A stretch of 64,000 nucleotides of DNA from Augochlora pura (Eukaryota; Arthropoda; Insecta; Hymenoptera; Halictidae): assembly GCF_028453695.1 (NCBI RefSeq), contig NC_135778.1:40381985-40445984 (forward strand), in the 5' to 3' direction. Every line of letters begins with the position of its first letter. Positions within the stretch are counted from its first letter, which is position 1. This document shows positions 59,396 to 64,000 of this stretch, piece by piece. A program made the position numbers and the translations under genes. Below the pieces are notes generated by a model that was not told the DNA's origin, made no database searches, and saw nothing but the letters and a program-made list of their open reading frames with translations.

Positions 59396-60692
59396 AATGA
59401 ATGCTTCTTGGAATCATCAAATCGAATAAAGTACAATTTTTGCGATTTGTCGGCGTCGGTTGGCAATCGCGGCTGCAAGTCGATGTAAATGTAAATGCGC
59501 ATCTGGCGCGGATGTATCGTGTGTCAACGGAACGCTACCGGCGAAAATTGAGGTTGATATTAATAGGGGAAACGAAGAGAATTATTGCGAGCCGGTGCTC
59601 TCCGGTATTCGCGCAGCTGGACAAAAGGACGGTACGCCTGTCTGTTGTTCCATCATTCGAATATCGTTAACGTTATCCACTTTGTTATTTTTATTTAACC
59701 CGTTCGCGGCGCACGACGTCCGGTACTTGACCGTAGTTCAGCTTTGATCTTTATTCAAATGTGGATTAAATCTACATTGGATTAAATCTCGACTTTTATT
59801 TTTCCAGTGTGCACCGAATGTATCATGTGTTGGTTTATTGTTTAAAATTGCTATTAAAAGAGCTTTTAACCTTTTTCAAAGTTTTTTGATTGATCGAAAA
59901 GCGCATTTTAACAAATAATTTCGTTGAAATGGCTGGCACATTGGCTTGGCTGTAGCATTTTCTGCCAATACAAATTTTTAATAATTTTTTGGCTCCATCT
60001 CGAGACTAACTCGATTGAAAAAGTGGTAAAGGTTAATAACAATTTAAAAAAAGTCAAACGGCGCCAAGTCACAGCCGTGAGGTGGCCACTTAGTATAGTA
60101 AAAGATCGACTGTTTGATTCACTTTTTTTAAATCAAATATTACATTTTAAAAAATATTCAAATAATTCGTATTTTCATAAAATAATTCGCCGTCAAGAAT
60201 AATTTTTTCTTTCACGAGAAAACAAAAGAGGATTTTTTAATATTTATCGCAAATATTGTGACGTATTATTCTATAACCTTTTTCAATCATTTTCTCGTAG
60301 CTTTAAAATTTCATGCTCGTAGAAATCCTGCCTTTATCGACAAAATATCAAATCGAGCGCTTTTCCAACGCTCTTGAAAAACGCGATTTTTCCGAAAAAC
60401 AAAATTACTTTGTACACAACTCGATAATTGAATTTCGCAGCTATTCGCCTAATAATATGCAATCGAGCAAACCGAACGAATTTGGGACTAGCTATTTTCG
60501 GAGTCGCATAAAATAATTTGCGTGTCAATGGGATACGAAACTGTGTGTCCAGTTTCCCATTGCCGGTTCGCGCAAACGATTTCGTCGTTCCTCGTCGATG
60601 ACGGCACTCAATTCCACGGCGGCGTTTATTAAAACGCGTCCAATTTCGACGCGTCCGAAACGAGGAGAGAAATTAAAAAATTTACCTCCGTA

Positions 60693-60922
60693 TTAACACT
60701 TTACCGATCTGTCGAAAAAATTTAGCTTCAATGTGAAATTTTCTATTTTGATTTGATTTATTTCATTAATCGCGAGTGGTGTGTAACATTTAGAAAATTA
60801 TATAACAATATTGAAGCTTACGAAATTATTATTAAAATTATTGGTTGCCACGATGACCGATTTATAGGCTACGAATCGGTGGAAAAAGCCGATTTATAGG
60901 CTGCCGGTCGGGAAAGGGTTAA
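60693..60922. mobile_element. TTAA-flanked MITE, CACTTTACCGA subfamily
   Basis: TTAA 60693-60696 followed by CACTTTACCGATCTG; right end CGGTCGGGAAAGGGTTAA with TTAA 60919-60922. Reverse complement of the right end, CCCTTTCCCGACCG, pairs imperfectly with the left. A direct GCCGATTTATAGGCT-type doublet precedes the right end. Confidence 0.68.
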
Positions 60923-61536
60923 AACGAACGAACCGACGGCGACTACCGTAAATAAAAAACGGCGACGCCCCTATTGGATTCCGTCGCGGCCCGCGATCGG
61001 TGTTATCAGGCATTTGCGACACGCGCTGCGATATGCCCGGCGGCTCGTTAACATGATTTAGAATCGCGTTTCAATCTCCGTTACGGAAAATCCTATCTGA
61101 ATAATTACACCGTGCCAATGAAGATATTAACGATCCATCCGCGCGCAAATTAACGGGGTAATAATATGCTTCGCGGATGCGCGAGGCGCGCGTGCTACCG
61201 AGCAATAGAAAAATCGCGAGAAAATTGATATCCGTTGCGATCGTGTCGACGTTATTGTGTTAACTGTTTATGCAGTCCGAGAAAGATACATTGATTTCGA
61301 ACCCCTAAATCCTAATATCTTATTCATGGATGACGCGGTCTACCTTCAAATTGAATACCGTTTCCCATTACGGGCGACACGGTTCGGCGTTAAATTATAC
61401 ACTGTTCCCGGTTACAGGTGACGTCGCTTGCCGCGAAATTGAATACTATATTCCGTCACGGACTATACATACATCCATTCTCCTGGACTCGTCGCTAAAG
61501 TGTAGCAGTCGTGATACCGCGACGTGGTCTACGAGG

Positions 61537-62060
61537 TAGTGGGGAAGTTACGAAAATGCGGTAAAATGCGAGCGCGTGATCATTGTTGTGACTAGTCTGA
61601 ATTTGGAATCGTACAAGGCAGAGCTGTTCGACATGCTTCGCGCGGTGGGTAATGGAACAGCCACGCGCCGAGAGCGAACCTACTGGCAACGTCTTACCGG
61701 AGAGCTGACGTCAGAGTAGAAAAACTCAAGTGTTTACGTTTTTTCATATTAGGGTTCGTTCTATCTCTCTTAATCCCGACGTTATTTATGACAGGTCGCC
61801 GTCACTTTCTTCAGCCGACCAACGTGTAGTTACGAGCGAAGAGTTCCGCGAATACTTGAGGGACGTTGCTCGCGAAAGAAATTGGCAACACTGTCCTAAA
61901 ACTGTTCAAAATCTGCCCGAGAATTACGGGCTAAATAGTATATAAATGAAGACAGTCTGAATTATTCCATATCAGAGTTTATTAATTCTAAAGATCAGAA
62001 TTTGTTTAAGACAGGCATTTCTGTATCGATATCTCGTTGAAAAAGGTGTGGCAAAGAAAC
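61537..62060. repeat. 526-bp dispersed repeat with ORF fragments, copy B
   Basis: Second copy of 37072-37597, about 95% identical by eye. The first open frame is preserved up to LTGELTSE and TAG. The second has lost one base in the AGTATAT(T)AAATG stretch, so it stops early after NYGLNSI. Substitutions include both silent and replacement changes (for example RQGQ versus RRER), which does not suggest strong coding constraint since the copies separated. Confidence 0.7.
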
Positions 62061-64000
62061 CTAGCTTCGCCGGGCGAAGCTTTTACACGCGGCTCTGTCA
62101 CCGGGGAAATTCATTTCGAAAACTTATCAAATATTCAGCGACACGCGGTGGCGCGCATCGAGGTACCATGGAAAAAGCCAGCGCGCGATTCGAAAAGTTT
62201 CGATTCGACGGCGTATCCGACTTTGCGGCCCGGCTTTAATTCTTCATCGCTCGATCAAGCGGCGGCGGGTTATTCGCTTAAATTCGCAAAGTCGTTTTGT
62301 TAAAGATTGATGCGTTTCCTAATCGCGCCTCGATTCGGATCTCTCGATAAAAGGAAACACAGCACTACCGCTTCTGTAATTCGAGGATTAAGTCGCTAAC
62401 GACTCGGTGGCACGCGATTGTCCTGACAGCAATTTGTTATCGGTTTAATAGATGCCGGAAAAACACCGTTATTAGTCGACCGGAGCGCCGGGCACGGTCA
62501 TGAATAAATTTGTATTGTACACGATCTTGGCTATTTTGTTGCTACGCTTTTATTTTTTTTTTAACCGGTCGACGAATAGAACCCGTGAAGAGCACAGGCT
62601 GGCGAAACTGCTATTTTTAAGATAGACGAGGTCCTGCGCGTAAAAACCGTCGACCATGCTCGACGACTCTAATTACGAAATCTTCTTTTTCAGAATAATT
62701 ACCTGTGCGAGGCGGCGCGTGCGTCGATTAATATTCATATGGGATTATAGCTTGAGTTCGTACGGATTATAGTTTTAGTAGCTGCGAGCATACGGTGGGT
62801 GAACAAATATCGATCGGCGCTTCGAGAAGCTCGAAAAGATACTCGGCTAGGTTTTTCATTCGATATCATTTGATTTGATTTATTAATAAACATTACACAA
62901 GTATTATTTAATAGTTTAGTACGCGTGAAAGAACAAGGTAAAGAATTATGAATAAATATTTAAGGATTATACCTGGCAACCCAAGTATATATATATATAA
63001 CAGAATAGACTATAGATTACATATTATTCAATTAATTTTTAATTATCGTCTATGAGAATTATATGTGAAAGATATCTGACTGACAGCCACAACCACGTTT
63101 TCAGACGTCAATTCGAATATCAAAATGCTCGATGACATTTTGGCATATATGACCGTTTAATTCACGAATTTCATTTCTAATGTTGTCTTTTCGATTATTA
63201 ATAGTTGTTGGCTTGTTGGCATGAACTTTGCTTTTCAAGTAACCTCGAAGAAAAAAAGTCCAATAAAATCGCATCACAATTTTCTATTATATTTTGTTTT
63301 GCATTGTATTTTTCCATACTGTATTCTATTATATTATCTATATTATATTTATACACTATTATACCCCTTTTTTATTTAAATAATTTCATAATAAATATAT
63401 ATATATAGTATATTATAGTCGGCAGTATAATATATTATAGTATAATATATTATAGTCGGCAGCCGTACATACAGCAAGTCGCGCGAACGCCGATTATAGT
63501 CGTAACGAAAGGGTTAAGAAAAGAGGACACAGAATCTTGTTGATCCACGTGTGTGGACACGGCTTAAACCTGGTTTCCGGGCCAGCTGGAAGGGACGATT
63601 CTTCGAGCATCGGAACGAATCGCTAAACAAAGTTCTCGCGCGGCCGTAAACGCGAATATCCTCGATACGACGTCGACCGGCGGTGTAGGTGCGACGAAGA
63701 GAGGATCTCCCCTTCCCTTAACGAATTCGTCTCGGCACGTCGCAGCGATCCGAACGAACTTCCCAGGATGACGTCGCGGAAACTTAACGATTCCCGTCGT
63801 CACGCTCGGCGTTCTCGAGCGGGAGAGAGGCGCGACCGTGGTGCTCGCTGCAGAAACAGCCCGGCCTTCGGCGAACGCTAATTAACCGACCGTTTTTCCC
63901 ATCCCCCCTCCCCCTCGGCCGATTTCGGTGCGCGTCCCGCGCCGGTCTTGAACGTCGATTTAACCGGAGCCAACCGGCAGAGACACTAATTATACGTTCG
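62061..64000. other. Right end of window, no supported gene
   Basis: AT-rich sequence with a TATAGTCGGCAG direct repeat at about 63415-63465 is followed by a MITE-like right end (CGAAAGGGTTAA near 63500) and a GC-rich block from 63560 to the edge. The GC block could be the start of a gene promoter beyond the window; nothing coding is recognised. Confidence 0.35.

Noticed and set aside
59460..59747. Small cysteine-containing frame that could look like a secreted peptide
   Set aside because: No signal peptide at its start, no recognisable cysteine pattern, and its tail runs into a TTAACCCGTTCGCGG MITE-like end.
1..64000. tRNA, rRNA, CRISPR, prokaryotic operons or a defence system
   Set aside because: No tRNA A/B-box pairs in proper spacing, no rRNA-like stretch, no regular direct repeats with unique spacers, and the coding structure is clearly intron-bearing eukaryotic.

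Overview
The window is insect nuclear DNA. Spliced genes with GT-AG introns, AT-rich intergenic DNA broken by GC/CpG-rich islands, many TTAA-bounded piggyBac-like MITEs, an internally deleted mariner copy and abundant simple repeats all point that way. Uneven base composition and MITE ends of the TTAACCCTTTGCA type make a hymenopteran (bee, wasp or ant) my best guess. That is an inference from style, not a species identification. There is no sign of operons, prokaryotic genes or CRISPR.

Two protein-coding genes can be reconstructed completely by eye, with agreeing splice phases. (1) On the + strand, 3532-8908, a six-exon CEP78 (centrosomal protein of 78 kDa) orthologue of 512 aa: leucine-rich repeats followed by a C-terminal coiled coil. 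(2) On the - strand, 43875 down to 17725, a five-exon R7BP (RGS7-binding protein) orthologue of 260 aa, almost the length of the human protein. It ends in a Phe-Cys-Cys palmitoylation-type tail, and its introns of 10.4 and 11.6 kb fill the middle of the window. A third, weaker candidate is a single cysteine-rich exon on the - strand at 57881-58023, probably one internal exon of a secreted or extracellular protein whose other exons I could not find.

Layout: 1-3531 AT-rich upstream DNA with small tandem repeats; 3532-8908 CEP78; 8909-17724 intergenic with tandem repeats, two well-formed TTAA MITEs and a 0.6-kb minisatellite of palindromic units; 17725-43875 R7BP, whose introns hold a MITE 31 bp from the last exon, a mariner remnant, GC islands, a 185-bp satellite array and one copy of a 526-bp ORF-bearing repeat; 43876-57880 mostly featureless DNA with the probable R7BP 5' region and microsatellites; 57881-58023 the orphan exon; 58024-64000 repeats, including the second copy of the 526-bp repeat. 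The two genes have no evident functional link: one acts at centrioles and cilia, the other in neuronal G-protein signalling. The most notable non-genic material is the MITE complement, the 185-bp satellite, the paired ORF-bearing repeat and the palindromic minisatellite. I found no convincing new biological system.
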